Under the pieces are notes generated by a model, which was not told where the DNA came from, ran no database searches, and worked only from the letters and a program-made list of their open reading frames with translations. Position numbers and translations under genes: made by a program. Of a stretch of 64,000 bases of DNA, positions 34,275 through 46,129 are shown piece after piece. The stretch spans positions 829,092 to 893,091 of the forward strand of contig VZQC01001071.1 in the NCBI GenBank assembly GCA_009823505.1. The letters are read 5' to 3'. This DNA is from Rhizomys pruinosus (taxonomy: Eukaryota > Chordata > Mammalia > Rodentia > Spalacidae). Within the stretch, counting starts at the first letter, position 1; the number at the start of each line of letters is the position of its first letter.

Positions 34275-34440
34275 GAAGTCTGGCTAGCCCCCTTTGCTCT
34301 GGGGCAATTTTTTCTCTGGTCTCAGTTAAGAGTCCAATTTCTTTGTGTTGCCAGGTTGATAGGTGAGAAAGTAGCCACATGGACAATGTACAAGTGAACC
34401 GATTGCTTTTACATAGTTTATCACTGATAAACCTGACCCA
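34275..34440 (+). repeat. Dispersed repeat S (copy 2)
   Basis: Shares tagccccctttgctctgg, tctggtctcagttaagag and gagaaagtagccacatggac with 30240-30465, same orientation. R and S lie closer together here than in the other copy, where L1, B1 and a TG tract separate them. Confidence 0.65.
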
Positions 34441-35361
34441 TAGTTCCACAGCTACTTTTTTGTATTTTAAGATATTTATTATAATAGAAAATGATAAATG
34501 CAATCCCTTCAAGGGAGAGAAATGGAAACTTGAGAAAGAGATATGAATAATTTCACTTTATTAAGCCTTGAGAATATATTGCTTTTCCTCCTCTTCATAG
34601 AGCATGTTTCTAAAAATGATTTAAATAATCATGTCTGTTAAATAAGAAAAGGTTCACATGATCCTTTTGTTTTTGGATACATACAGACAAATATTTCATT
34701 GTTCTCAGTGTCACTGTTTCATTTTTATCAAGCTCAGAAACTATTGCCTTTACAAAGTAATATGTATAAATTTTCAGTTTCCAAGTTTGCAGTTGTTTGT
34801 AAGTAAGCTGTGGCTTTGATAAGTGCTCAGAGATCATCTTAATACAATAAGTAAAGTACAATTCTTCAAGTTTTAATGTTTACACTCTGCTTTATTCATT
34901 TGCACTTTAGTTTCAGATAATTTCCCTTTCTTGCTTAGAGACTGTTTTTATCTATTCTAGTGCTTTTTCATTTTGAAACCATTTATATGTGATTCATGAT
35001 TCAACAGATATTGATTATAATTCTATTATCATCAAGCCACTGCAACTAGGTCTTTTTGAAAGTGTAAGGATGACTATGAAGCAATTGTGGCTAAAGAGAT
35101 CAATCACTTATCTTTGATTTTTAAAGGTCAATTTCTTCAAATATAGGTAGCCTGCATGTGATAATTTATGGAGAGTTAGTGAGGCAGATATTGGATCATA
35201 AGAGTTACAATTAAGAAATCCTTGGTAATTAAATATATGTACAAGTATGTATGCTATACAAATATATAGATATAGATATACTAACATGAAGGCTTCATTT
35301 GGAATAATTTGCTTTCCTAGAACCGTAAATGGATACTTAGATGAGCAACCTTCCTGAAAGG

Positions 35362-35363
<2 letters not shown>
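34441..35363. other. Unassigned AT-rich DNA
   Basis: No gene or recognised repeat. Open frames are short and uninformative. Confidence 0.55.

Positions 35364-35415
<52 letters not shown>
35364..35415. repeat. (TG)n/(TATG)n microsatellite
   Basis: About 20 TG repeats followed by three TATG repeats. Confidence 0.95.
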
Positions 35416-37540
35416 GTCTAAGAGATGTTGAGTTGAACATTTTGGGATAAGATCAAAGTAGCATTTGGAATAATATATGAAACCTAGACTAAAAGTAGGA
35501 GTTGAAGACCAAGATATTCACATTACTAATGTATGAGCAAAAACTGTTGTGAAAGCAGATATTACTTTATAATTTTGATATTTTAAAGGTTTAATTCTCA
35601 TAGCTTGAAAGAGAATTTTCCATCATTTTAAACTCATATTATACTGTTATCTTTTTGGCTCAGAAAGATATCCCTTCTTTCAAAACTAAGGACTTAAGGG
35701 TCCGCTTCTGGCTTAGCAATATGAAGTTTTTGCATTTTTTTACAATATGGTGACACCAAAGAAATGCTAAAAATTTGAGTTTACTTTACATTTTTCTCTC
35801 TGAGTTGGGAAATTGAAATATAAACTGGAGTCAAGCCTTGATTCAAATCCTGGGTCCATAATATAATTTTTGTAGATATTTGAAAAACTTACTTGATTTT
35901 CTCAGCCTTAGTTTCTCATCTGTGAAATATGAATGATAATATAAACCTCATGATAATATTATCAGTATGAAGAATAAATTGTTTATATTATATATGAATA
36001 TCAAGTGTGATAACAGGATCATTATTAACCAATGACAAAATATTCTCATTTGGGACTGTGAAGATATAAGTTAGTATTATGTAACATTTAAATATTCTTT
36101 AGTCAAATGCCGGCAAAATTTCTACAGGTCGATCAATCCACTTTAGTGAGGACACTAAAAAATAAAAATTACAAACCCCACAAATTTGTAACAGATGCAG
36201 GGATCCAGTATATATAATATTGATGTTTAAATTATTAAATCTCTTACATTTAGAAGATGGCTAGTTTATACCACAGTTTCTGTTACTACTGATGTCACTT
36301 GACCAGGTTATTTCAATTCTCTAGGTACATAATTTTTCTTTTCCCTTGTATTTTAAGCTTCTAATGATTAGATTTCTTTTCAGTTCATGATTTGGACTGA
36401 TAGGAGATTTATCACATACACATTTATCTTTGTTCCAAGTCTAGGACTAATAATAATAAGGATGGACTAAGCTTCACTAGCAAAGACTCTCAAAGAAACT
36501 TAGAGAATAAGAAATAGTAGGAGGCATATATGCAAGTCAACAGAATGGCTTTACCGTCTAGAATTACTCACTGGTAAAGCTCTAATGAGTAACTTCTATT
36601 TATTCACTTATTAATTTACTTTTAATTAACTTCTATGATGTTTTAATATGTTTCATCTAAGGTCACCCAGTAGAAGTTAACTCACATAGCCAAATCTGAC
36701 TGCAGTGAAATAATCTGGGGTAAATTGCCAAGAAAGAGGAAAACAATGACTTTTAGTGAACCTCTAGCATTCTCTGACATGTTTTTCAACATCAGGGCAA
36801 AATCACTTAAGTCAAAGTGGAAGTGGTTTTTCTATTCACTACTTACTTTGGGGAGTAGCTCCCCAAATGTCACAGACAGACGATTTGATCTATTTCAGTT
36901 TCCTGGGCCTATTTCCTACTGATAAAAAAAAAAAAAAGCAGAAAGGCTATATCCGAAAACTTGATGTACGCTCATTGGTAAATGTTAATAAGAGTAGGAA
37001 CAAAAAAGAACACATCTATTAGTTTGAAAATTGAACCCTAAGTGAAACCATTAATCCATGACCATTTCACATTCCCCCTGTCACCATGGCAATAGAAATG
37101 CATCAGCTTTCATATGACAAAATTTTGTACTTTAAAAATGTGATTCATATTGGGAATAATTTTCTTTAGTTTTGTGTTCATTTTCATGAAATGTTCTCCT
37201 AATTTTAACCCCTTTATTTTTTGTTTCTGTCCTATGCTTTCAAAATATGATGTGGAATTATATGTAAAGATAGTAGGTCAAGGCATTTTAGTATTTATAC
37301 TTCTCTCTACTGAAAAGTCACAGAAAAGGAACAACTGCCTCTTTTTGTTTTGATTAAATCTAGACATACAAGCGATATGAACTGCTACATGAGGAAAAAA
37401 AACTACATGAATTTAGGCCTACATTTTCTAGATAATTAAATGGCACACAGATTTGGACATTGATGTTGCAATAAATTGAACAAGTTTTCATTTTCTAGTA
37501 CTATTTTAATGAAAGTCATGGTAGTTTATTAATATACTTT
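35416..37540. other. Unassigned AT-rich unique DNA
   Basis: About 2.1 kb without any SINE, LTR or recognisable L1. Open frames at 36725-36922 and 37150-37353 are short and hydrophobic or AT-driven, with no domain I can identify. It is the longest repeat-poor stretch in the window. Confidence 0.55.
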
Positions 37541-37668
37541 TTTTGTCTTTTTGAGACAAGGTGTCTCTTTAGTCCCAGCTGGTCTGAAGATTGCTATGTA
37601 GATCAGGCTGGCCTTGAACTCACAGAGATCTGCCTGACTCTGCCTCCTGAGTGCTGGGATTAAAGGGA
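37541..37668 (-). mobile_element. B1 SINE, antisense, partial
   Basis: tttttgagacaaggtgtctc, atcaggctggccttgaactc, agagatctgcctgactctgc and gtgctgggattaaaggg form an antisense B1. Confidence 0.88.
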
Positions 37669-37724
37669 TGAAAGAATAAACAATATAGACAGACCTCTAG
37701 CCCAATTAACCAAAAGAAAGAAAG

Positions 37725-37865
37725 AGCTGCTGGATGTGGTGGCACAGCCTTTAATCCTAGTACTTGGGAGGCCGGGGCAGGTGTATCTCTGTGAATTTAA
37801 GGCCCTCCTGGTCTACAAAGTGAGCTCCAGGCCAGCTGGGACTAAAGGGAGACCCTGACTCAAAA
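37725..37865 (+). mobile_element. B1 SINE, sense, inside the L1
   Basis: ctggatgtggtggcacagcc, tttaatcctagtacttggga, ctacaaagtgagctccaggc and gaccctgactcaaaaagac form a sense B1. With the antisense B1 at 37541 it makes an inverted pair about 57 bp apart. Confidence 0.9.
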
Positions 37866-37870
37866 AGACA

Positions 37871-37922
<52 letters not shown>

Positions 37923-38015
37923 AAAGAAAAGAAAGAAAAGAAAGAAGAAAAAGAAAAAGAAGAAAGAAGAGAAAGAAGAAAAGAAAGAGAAGAATGAGAA
38001 GAAGAAGAAATAAGA
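37866..38015. repeat. (GAAA)n/(AGAAA)n tract at the B1 tail
   Basis: The B1 A-tail has expanded into about 15 GAAA repeats, then mixed AAGA/GAAG repeats to about 38015. Confidence 0.93.
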
Positions 38016-38031
38016 AAGTTAAAGAGAGAAA

Positions 38032-40730
38032 GAACAACTCCAAATCAATAGAATTCAATGTAGAAAGAGAAATAGCACAACAGACAATTAAGATAAAGAC
38101 CCAGACAATCATACAGAATACTTCAAAAACCTATAACTCTACAGTTCGACAACCATAGAAGAAATGAGATGAAATCTGATCGTGGAATCACCAGCTTAAC
38201 CAATGAAGAATTGCAGTTTAATAGACCCATAAGTATATGAAAATATTGAAAGATGGTAATAAAAACCTTCCCAACTAAAAAAAAAAAAAAAAAAATCCCA
38301 GGCCAGATGGTTTTCATCACCTGCAGTAATTCTAAAAAACATTAAAGATGATTTACAACCCATTATTACTCAAATTTTCAGAGGATTACAAGCAGAGGAA
38401 ATTCTCCAAGTTTCCTTCGTATGAAGCAGCATCACTCTAATACCAAAACCAGGCAAAGAATGTAACCAAAAAAGTGAAGCAAGAGTACATACTCATTATG
38501 AAACATTTGCCAAAAATTCTGAACAAATAACTCACAAACCACATAGCAACGCACAATAAAAAGATCATCCATCGTGATCATAGTTGGGAGTCATCCAGAG
38601 AATGCAGGGAAGTTTTAACAAAAAGATACATATATATAATATCTATCTAATATTAGATATATATCAAGAAATATCATAAAACACATAAATAGACTGAAAG
38701 ACAAAAACCACAAGATCATCTCAATTGATGCAGAAAAAGCCTTTGCCACAATCCAGCATCCCTTTATGCTTAAAGTCCTATAGGGAATTGGACTGGAGGG
38801 GTCATTCCTCAATGTAATCAAAGCCATACAGAAGAAACCCACATCCAACATCATCTTAAATGTAGAAAAGTTAGAAGCATTCCCCTTAATGTTAGGAACT
38901 TGGCAAGGCTGCCCCCTGTCACCACTCTTCTTTAATATAGTGCTTGAAACACTTGTGAGGGCAATAAAGCAAGAAAAGGAAATTAAATGAGTACTAATTG
39001 GAAAAGAGGAAGTCAAACTATCCCTTTCTGCAGATATGATAGTTTACCTGAGGGATGCTAAAAACTCCACCAATAACTCCTAGAACAATTAAGAGTTTCA
39101 GTAAAGCGGTGAGATACAAAATTAACCTAGAAATATCAGTAACCCTTCTTTACACCAACAAGCAACTGAAGAAGAATACAAGGAGACCTTCCCACTCTAA
39201 ATAGCCTCAAAAACAATAAAATACCTAGGAATAAACCTAACCAAAGACACCAAAGATCTCTACAAAAATTTTTCTAAACACCTGAAGAAGGAAATTGAAG
39301 ACATCAGAAGATGAATAAAACCTCCCATGCTCATGGATTGGGAAGATTAATATAGTAAAAATGTCCATTCTACCCAAACTCTTGTACAGATTTAATGCAA
39401 TCCCAGTTAAAATCCCCAAGAATTTCTTCACAGGCTTGGGAAAAAAGTCCTTAATTCCATTTGGAAAAACAAAAGGCCTCGCATAGCCAAAGCAACCCTG
39501 AGTGAAAAGAGCAATACAGGGGGGATCTCTATAACAGACTTCAAACTATACTACAGGGCTAGAGTCATAAAAACAGCTTGGTACAAGAACAGACCTGTTG
39601 ACCAATGGAACAAAACTGAAGATCCAAACTTGAGCACATAGAATTTCAGCCACGTCATATTTGACAAGGGGACCAAGAAGACACAATGGAGGAAAGACAG
39701 CATCTTCAGCAAATAGTGTTGGCAGATCTGGATCGCCATTTGTAGAAGAATAAAATTAAATCCCTACCTCTCACCCTGTACAAAATTCCACTCCAGATGG
39801 ATCAAAGACCTCAACATGAAACCTGAAACTCTGAAGGTGATAGAAGAAAAAGTTGGCAGCAACCTATAAGACACAGGCATAGGAATAGGCTTTCTAAATC
39901 AGAAGCAGCTGCACAGGAAATAAGGTTGACAATTGACAAATGGGACCTCATCAACCTCAAAAGCTTCTGTACAGCAAAAGGAAGTAAAGAGAAAACCCAC
40001 AGAGTGGGAGGAAACCTTCACTGCTGATACATCTGACAGAGCATTAACTTCCAGAATCTATAAACTACTCAAAAAAAAAAAAAAAAAAGAAGAAGATAAC
40101 AAATGACCCATTCAAAAGATCGAGTAGAGCTGAACAAACACTTCACAAGTGAGGAATTAGAGATGGCTGAGAAGCATCTTAAAAAGTGTTCAATGTCGCT
40201 AATAAGGAAATGCAAATTAAAACCATTTTAAGATATAATCTCACTCTGATAAGACTGGCTAAGATCAAGAAAACAAATGATACCAAATGCTGGAGAGGTT
40301 GTGGGGAAAGGGGAACACTCATCCACTGCTGGTCGGAATGTAAATGCATACAACCACTATGGAAAGCACCCTAAAATATTAAAAAATGAGCCTACCACCT
40401 GACCCAGTCATACTACTCCTGGGTATATACCCACAAGACTCATCCTACCGCAGAGATATATACACAACCATGTTTATCGCAGCTCTTTTCACAATAGCAA
40501 GATGTGGAACCAACCCAAGTGCCCCTCATCCAATGACTGGATAGTGAAAATGTACTATATCTACACAATGGAGTTCTATGCAGTGGTAAAGAAGATGACA
40601 TCATGAACTTTGCAGGTAAGTGGATGGAACTAGAAGATACTATGTTAAGTGAAGTAGCACAGTCCCAGTAAAACAAAGGTCGAATGGTATCCCTTATCTG
40701 TGGATGCTAGCACCAAGTACCTAGTTATAA
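38032..40730 (+). pseudogene. L1 ORF2 pseudogene (reverse transcriptase region and C-terminus)
   Basis: This carries the back part of L1 ORF2, which normally supplies endonuclease and reverse transcriptase for target-primed insertion. Visible blocks are gatcatctcaattgatgcag near 38713 (the aspartate-bearing RT motif A region), ggctgccccctgtcaccact near 38910, and the active-site region as gcagatatgatagtttacct, where the second aspartate codon of the usual ADD-type motif is missing. Distal blocks near 39780-40680 end in tcttatctgtggatgctagc-like sequence. Frameshifts, stops and an A-run near 40072-40088 make it non-coding. Confidence 0.8.
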
Positions 40731-40984
40731 GGCAAACTGAGTAACATTAATGTTATATTCCTCGTGATCTGAAAATAACCGTGCTCTTATATTATGAATC
40801 CCTTAACAGATTCTAGAATTAACCTACCATTTTAGGACTTTGGAATTTTGGTATATGGATGGAGGGTATGTATGCATATTTCAGGGTGATATAAAATCAA
40901 AATAGAAAAATGTGAATCTGGAAATATGACTTGGAAATAACATACAGTTTGTTTTCAGATGACATAATTTTAGTATAGGTGATT

Positions 40985-41052
40985 ATATATATATATGTAT
41001 ATATACATATATATGTATATATACATATATATATATATGTATATATATATAT
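40985..41052. repeat. (TA)n/(ATGTATATATAC)n tract in the L1 3' UTR
   Basis: Alternating TA with interspersed tgtata and catata blocks. Confidence 0.92.
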
Positions 41053-41372
41053 CTAATACAAGTTGGAGGGAACAACAATAAAATACCTGAGACAAAAAAC
41101 AGTGAAGTTCTCCCCCAAACAATAATCCTCTGCTTTGAAAAAAACTCTGGAAGGACTCATAAAAAGATCCAAGACATGTAGGGCAGAATGCATGAACTTG
41201 AGTTGAATGGTGGGCATGGAAAGGGAAATGAGTCTAAATTGTATTGAGAAATGATGTATGATGTATGAAAAAGTTTAATAGCAATAAAAATATATTTAAA
41301 AAATTTAAAAATTTTTTAAAGGCACATGCCACCATGCCTGGCCTAATATAATTTTTTAAAAAGAGACATTTA

Positions 41373-41612
41373 GGGGCTGGAGAGATAGCCTAGCGGTTAA
41401 GAGCACTGACTGCTCTTGCAGAGGACCCAGGTTCGATCTCCAGCACCCACATGGCGGCTGAGACTCCAATTCCAGGAGAACTCCAGTTCCAGGGGAATCC
41501 GAGACCCTCTTCTGACCTCTGAGGCATTGCATGACATGGGTGCACAAACCTACATGCAGACAGTACATTGATACACATAAAAATAAATAAAATTTAAAAA
41601 ATAAAAATAAAT
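41373..41612 (+). mobile_element. B2-type SINE, long subfamily, perfect target-site duplication
   Basis: Starts ggggctggagagatagccta with tRNA-type box A/B sequence (gttcgatctcc). It contains two tandem blocks, ctccaattccaggag and actccagttccagggg, and ends in an AATAAA-bearing A-rich tail. Flanks aaaaagagacattta at 41358-41372 and 41613-41627 are identical, so the insertion is relatively young. Confidence 0.95.
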
Positions 41613-41629
41613 AAAAAGAGACATTTAAA

Positions 41630-41825
41630 TTATTTATTTATCTATTTATTTATTTGTGTGAGTGTGTGCGTGATGTACATGTGTGAGTATGGACATGCAG
41701 ATGAGGTCAGAGGACAACTTTCAGTAATCAGTTCTTTCATTCTATCATGTGTTCCTGGGATCAAGCTCAGAGGTGGAAGTTATGTGGCAAGCTCTTTTAC
41801 CTGCTGGGGCATTTTGATAGGCCCC
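41630..41825 (-). mobile_element. B3/B2-type SINE, antisense, degenerate
   Basis: A T-rich (ATTT)n head is followed by gtgtgagtatggacatgcag, gaggtcagaggacaacttt, tgttcctgggatcaagctca and a ctgctggggcatt end. Confidence 0.6.
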
Positions 41826-42159
41826 ATTAATATACTTTTTTGCTGGTGTCTAAACTTTGTCTGAGATAACTATACTTTGTGCTAAATCAAGTCTTTGAGA
41901 TAGGGTCCATTCAAATTAGAAGTTCCTTGATAATGTTTGATAGCCTAGTCCATCTACTGTTCATATATGAAATGCTTTGTATTATACAAACAAATAAAAG
42001 TCAAACACAACTTCCATTCTTAAAAATCACATAATCTATTGAGGAGTTCAAACCACAAAAAGTTAATTAAAAGCAAATGAATAAGTGAACAAATAGAAGT
42101 TGCTCATTAGAACTTGGAGAAAGAAAAGAACTTGAGATGTGTGATAGAAAGACCTTGTG
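41826..42159. other. Unassigned AT-rich DNA
   Basis: No gene or recognised repeat. Confidence 0.5.
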
Positions 42160-42300
42160 TTGAAGTCTTCTCCTCCTTTTTCTCCTTCTGCTCCTCTTCC
42201 CCCTCCTCCTCCTCTTGCTCCTCTTCCTCCTGGTCCTCCTTTTCTTGCTCATCTTCCTCCTAGTCGTCCTCCTTCTGCTCTTCCTCCTCCTTCACCTCAA
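42160..42300. repeat. CTCCTT polypyrimidine tract
   Basis: About 140 bp almost purely C and T on the plus strand (cctcctcctcttgctcctct-type). Apparent proline- or arginine-rich frames on either strand are artefacts. Confidence 0.92.
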
Positions 42301-42870
42301 TTTTCTTTTTTTTATGTCCTTTATGTTAAGATAAGGAAACCATTTTCATCTTCTTGAGAGAAATGTGAGAGAAACCAATGTGGGTTACTTTCAAGCTTGT
42401 ACCTGTGAAAGTACTTATAATTACATTATACCTTTAACTTTGTTCTTCCTTTCCCTCTTCCCTCCTTGTTGAAGGAAAGAAATACATTAACAACACAAAT
42501 GTTATGAGCCTGAATCCCTTACATAAGACTTTAAATACTAAACATTGTTTATTTTCAACTATTGAGATTTAACACCTTGTGGCTATTTTAGATTTGCCAA
42601 ACATTAATTATATTTTTTAACACATGTCAACTGGAAAGCCTTACATAAGAATTATACCACTTAATGAATTTCCATGGTAAAAAGTTGCAAGAGAGTTATT
42701 TCAATATATTTTTATGCCTACTTTGAGGAAGACCTTTCTTAAACATAAATACATTTATTCACAACAAATCCTAGGGTATGTTATTCATATGTTGTAATAC
42801 ATGAGAAAACTGACTGAGACAAGTCCTGATTGGCTCATGTTTGGCCAATTAAACTGCTAATATTAAAAAC
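42301..42870. other. Unassigned AT-rich DNA
   Basis: No gene or repeat recognised. Confidence 0.5.
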
Positions 42871-42873
42871 ATA

Positions 42874-43035
42874 CCATGCGCTGGGAGTGTTGGCCCATGT
42901 CTTTAATTTCAGCACTCAGAAAGTAGAGGCAGCTAGATCTGTGAGTTCAAGGCCAGCTGGATCTACAAAGCAAATTCCAGGCCACCTGGGGGTTGTAGAG
43001 ATACCCTGTCTCAAAAAGACAGAAAAAGAGATACA
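42874..43035 (+). mobile_element. B1 SINE, diverged
   Basis: catgcgctgggagtgttggc, gttcaaggccagctggatct and accctgtctcaaaaagacag in B1 order. Confidence 0.85.
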
Positions 43036-43057
43036 TAAAAATGTTGGTTAAGAATTT

Positions 43058-43295
43058 TAGAGGACTGGACACATGATTCAGCAGTTAAGAGTACTGGATG
43101 CTCTTGCAGAGGGCCCAGGTTCGATTCCCAGCACCCACACGGTGGCTAACAACCATCCATAATGCCAGTTCTGGGGAATCTGGCGCCTTTTTCTGACCTC
43201 TGTGGGCACTGCACACCATGAGTGCACTTACATACATGCAGGCAATACACTCATACACAAAAACTTAAAAAATATTTTTTTAAAAATTAAGGTAA
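43058..43295 (+). mobile_element. B2-type SINE, sense, short subfamily
   Basis: gactggacacatgattcagc, gcccaggttcgattcccagc, cgcctttttctgacctctgt and gtgcacttacatacatgcag in B2 order, without the internal duplication seen at 41373. Confidence 0.85.
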
Positions 43296-43299
43296 AAAA

Positions 43300-43810
43300 T
43301 TCTCATGTGTAATAGGTGGGAATGTAACAGTCATTGACTCTGAATTTTTATGTCCTCAATACTAATGATGGTGAACATGCTTTTATGTGATCATTTGCCA
43401 TCTGAATATCTTTGGTGAAATAGCTGTCCAAATCTATCCATGTTGAAATTTAGTTCATTATATTCTTATTAATGATTTTCAGAGTTCTTCATCTATCTTG
43501 TATTCAAGACATTTTTATCAGATATACGATTTTCAAGAGACATGTTCTAGTCTGGAGTTTATTACTTTCCTAATAGTGTCTTTTGAAGGCCAGAAAGTTT
43601 CAAATTTCATGAAACCAAAAGTAATCATTTGGTCTTTTATGGCTTCTAATTTTGGTGTCATATCTACATAATCCTTGCCAAATCCAAGCCTACAAATATA
43701 TTCTCCTAAAAGTTTAAAAAAGTTTAGGCTTTAAGTTTATATCTATTATCCATTTTAGGTAATAATTATGTCTTTTCCTGTATAAGTGACCAAGTAGCAA
43801 GGGGTACAGT
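43300..43810 (-). mobile_element. Ancient mammalian L1 (L1M-type) ORF2 fragment, antisense
   Basis: Antisense ORF2 blocks: gatggtgaacatgctttta, tatctttggtgaaatagctg, cagagttcttcatctatctt, tagtgtcttttgaaggccag and ttggtgtcatatctacataa. These match the general mammalian L1 pattern rather than the rodent-specific L1 at 50-59 kb. Confidence 0.7.
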
Positions 43811-44052
43811 TATTTTTAATATTTTTTTTACAAATATTGGAAGATACCTGTTTCAGGTCAGCTTCCCAGGAGACAGGTGGATTTCTGTGCACAATGGGGG
43901 CTGTTGGGAAATGCTCTCCTGTAACTGAGGACATAAGGGTAGGGGCAAAAGAGGTAGAAAACTAGTCCCTTCTTCGATGATGAGGGCAGGAAGATAACAA
44001 GGGTGGACTGTATAGCAAGACCCTGTATCAATAAACAAATGAAAGTGTGTTC

Positions 44053-44091
<39 letters not shown>

Positions 44092-44964
44092 ACTAATCCC
44101 ATATGCAGAAAGAATCCTTCATATTTGTCACCAATTAGGTAAAAGAGCAGGGACTTTATATCTCAAATCACTCAGTCATTTCATGAGGATGAGGCAGGGA
44201 CAGTTTCTGGAGATCACTTTGAGCCTCCTGCAGTCCACATTCCCTGTGTCTGGGGGACATATGTTTGGGGCCTAAAGAAGGCTGTTTTGAGAGAATACAG
44301 GAAGGTAAGGATACCTGGAAAGGTCCACTATTATGTCAAAGTCTTTTGTTCCCAAGATGACAGTGAACAAAATGAGACATATGTCTTGTAGGTTGCCTAG
44401 ATACAAAAATCTTGCTTGTGACAGAGATGGACCAGAGCTTTACTTTGGAAGGTTTGGCAAGAAAAAGACTTGTTTTAAATTGAGAGAAGCTCTCAAATTA
44501 TTATAATGAAAACCCATCAAGTTAACTTTTTAAAAATCACTCATTTATCTCCAAAGAAAATGATTCATGCTGAAAGAATAAATTTATATTTTAAATGAAA
44601 ATCTATGCTGCTGAAAATGATTAAGATATGCACTTTAATGGGAAAATGTCTATTCATAGCCTTTTGAGAGAGTTTTAATTTAGGCTTATGTTATTAGCCT
44701 AAGTAGATGAATGTGATGGAGGCTGTAAAGAGTTGTAGGCCAGTGCTGATTGTTTCCAGAATGAAGAAACACATAAGACAGACCAGGTTAGAGAACAGTT
44801 CATCTAACCTAACTGATTAAGAATGAACAGGGAAGACATGTGTTTGATAGCAAATACAGTCAATGCTGATTGTTAAGTTTTAGATGTAATAAATTAATTT
44901 CTGATGTAGATTTAGAACCTAAAAAGTTGGATCTTTATCTGAGTTAAATAACCACTATTGTCAA
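43811..44964. other. Unassigned unique DNA with a (GA)n tract
   Basis: 44057-44089 is (GA)16. The rest is AT-rich without a recognisable gene or repeat. 43850-44040 may be an old SINE remnant but the match is too weak to call. Confidence 0.5.
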
Positions 44965-45300
44965 ACTTACTGTGTTTGGGGGTTAAGGAGGTCATTCAGT
45001 CCATGAAGTGCTTACAAGCAAGAAAAATTGAGTGTGTAGCCCCAGAACCATATAAAAAATGCCATTGGTGGTACATACTTGAAAACTTAGAGCTAGAAAA
45101 TGGGAGGTGGAGATGAGGATTTCTGGAAACTTACAAGCCAGTGAGCTTGGGTTATGTAGTGGACTTCCAGGCCAATAAGAAACCATATCTCAAACAAACA
45201 AGGGTGGGAGTCACCTGAGGACGCACATCCAAGATGTTCTCTGACCTCCATAACCCTCGTTCACATCCACAACACACCTACACACCCACACACAATTTTC
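44965..45300 (+). mobile_element. B4-type SINE, sense, degenerate
   Basis: gccattggtggtacatactt, gggaggtggagatgaggatt, accatatctcaaacaaacaa and ttctctgacctccataaccc follow the B4 order, ending in a CACACA-rich tail. It is the sense counterpart of 20725-21005. Confidence 0.55.
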
Positions 45301-45419
45301 GATCTGTATAAATCTAGTCCTTAACAATACATAGGGAGCACCTGGGAACCTTCCTTTGCTTCCAGGCTAGACTTCCCTCCCCCTGGAACCAGATACAGAC
45401 ACTGGCAACCAGTTTCATA

Positions 45420-45424
45420 GTGAC

Positions 45425-45463
<39 letters not shown>

Positions 45464-45467
45464 CTGT
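45420..45467. repeat. (ATTG)n microsatellite
   Basis: About eleven gatt repeats. Confidence 0.95.
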
Positions 45468-45552
45468 TGAAGATTTTGTGACCAGACACCTCAGAACTTA
45501 CCTCTGTAATTCTTTAAGGAATAATAGTCTCATATTTGATAATGTCATGTTT

Positions 45553-45805
45553 TTTTTTAATATTTTTTTAATTTTTATTTATTTATTTTATGTGTGTGAA
45601 TGTAATGTCTGCATGTAGGTTTGTGCACCTGTGTCATGCAATGCCGCGGAGGTCAGAAGAGGGTCTCAGATTCCCCTGGAACTGGAGTTCTCCTGGAATT
45701 GGAGTTACAGACGGTTCTTAGCTGCCATGTGGGTGCTGGGGATCGAACCCGGGTCCTCTGCAAGATCAGTCGGCACTCTTAACCGCTAGGCCATCTCTCC
45801 AGCCC
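45553..45805 (-). mobile_element. B2-type SINE, antisense, long subfamily, perfect target-site duplication
   Basis: Antisense order tgcatgtaggtttgtgcacc, gaggtcagaagagggtctca, the paired blocks cccctggaactggag and ttctcctggaattggag, then gccatctctccagccc. Flanks gataatgtcatgttt at 45538-45552 and 45806-45820 are identical. Confidence 0.95.
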
Positions 45806-45874
45806 GATAATGTCATGTTTAAGGAAACTTAAGAAATCTTAATGAGCTTAAATTACAATAATGTATGTATAGTT

Positions 45875-46050
45875 TTTTTTTTTAATTAGTTTTTATTGAT
45901 GCTTTGTGCATTTCAGAAATTTTTCCAATTCAGTTCAGGCTTATTTCCCTTTCCCTCCCCCCCCCACCCCCACCCCATCCCAGATCCTGCATTCGCCATA
46001 ACATGTCCTGCATCTTTCTCTCAGTTTTTTTTTCATTTTTAGCTATAATG
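45875..46050 (-). mobile_element. L1 3'-end fragment, antisense, with poly(A) side at left
   Basis: A T-run, then tttttattgatgctttgtgc, ccaattcagttcaggcttat, a C-run and cattcgccataacatgtcct match the 3' end of the L1 at 53425-53590. It lies directly left of the dispersed repeat copy 2. Confidence 0.7.
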
Positions 46051-46129
46051 ATAATCCATGAATACAAGAATCCTTCATGCAAAAACTATCTGCAGGCTGT
46101 TGTGCAAAAACCTACAGCCCCACCATCCA

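Larger units (their letters stand above)
37669..41320 (+). mobile_element. 5'-truncated, degenerate L1 on the plus strand
   Basis: L1 ORF2 sequence starts right after the B1 (aataaacaatatagacagac), is interrupted by another B1 and a GAAA tract, and resumes near 38030. The reverse-transcriptase region is recognisable near 38720-38980, with blocks for an IDAEKAF-like motif and a [14 protein letters not shown] motif. The distal ORF2 region runs to about 40730. The 3' UTR (40740-41290) contains a TA-rich tract and gcaataaaaatata near its end. Many stops and frameshifts are present. Readings on the minus strand are shadows. Confidence 0.88.

Noticed and set aside
41356..41578. tRNA-like box A and box B sequences in B2 copies
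   Set aside because: These are the tRNA-derived heads of B2 SINEs, not tRNA genes; no cloverleaf or mature ends.
42067..42357. Basic or proline-rich frames at the CTCCTT tract
   Set aside because: Pure composition effect of a polypyrimidine tract.
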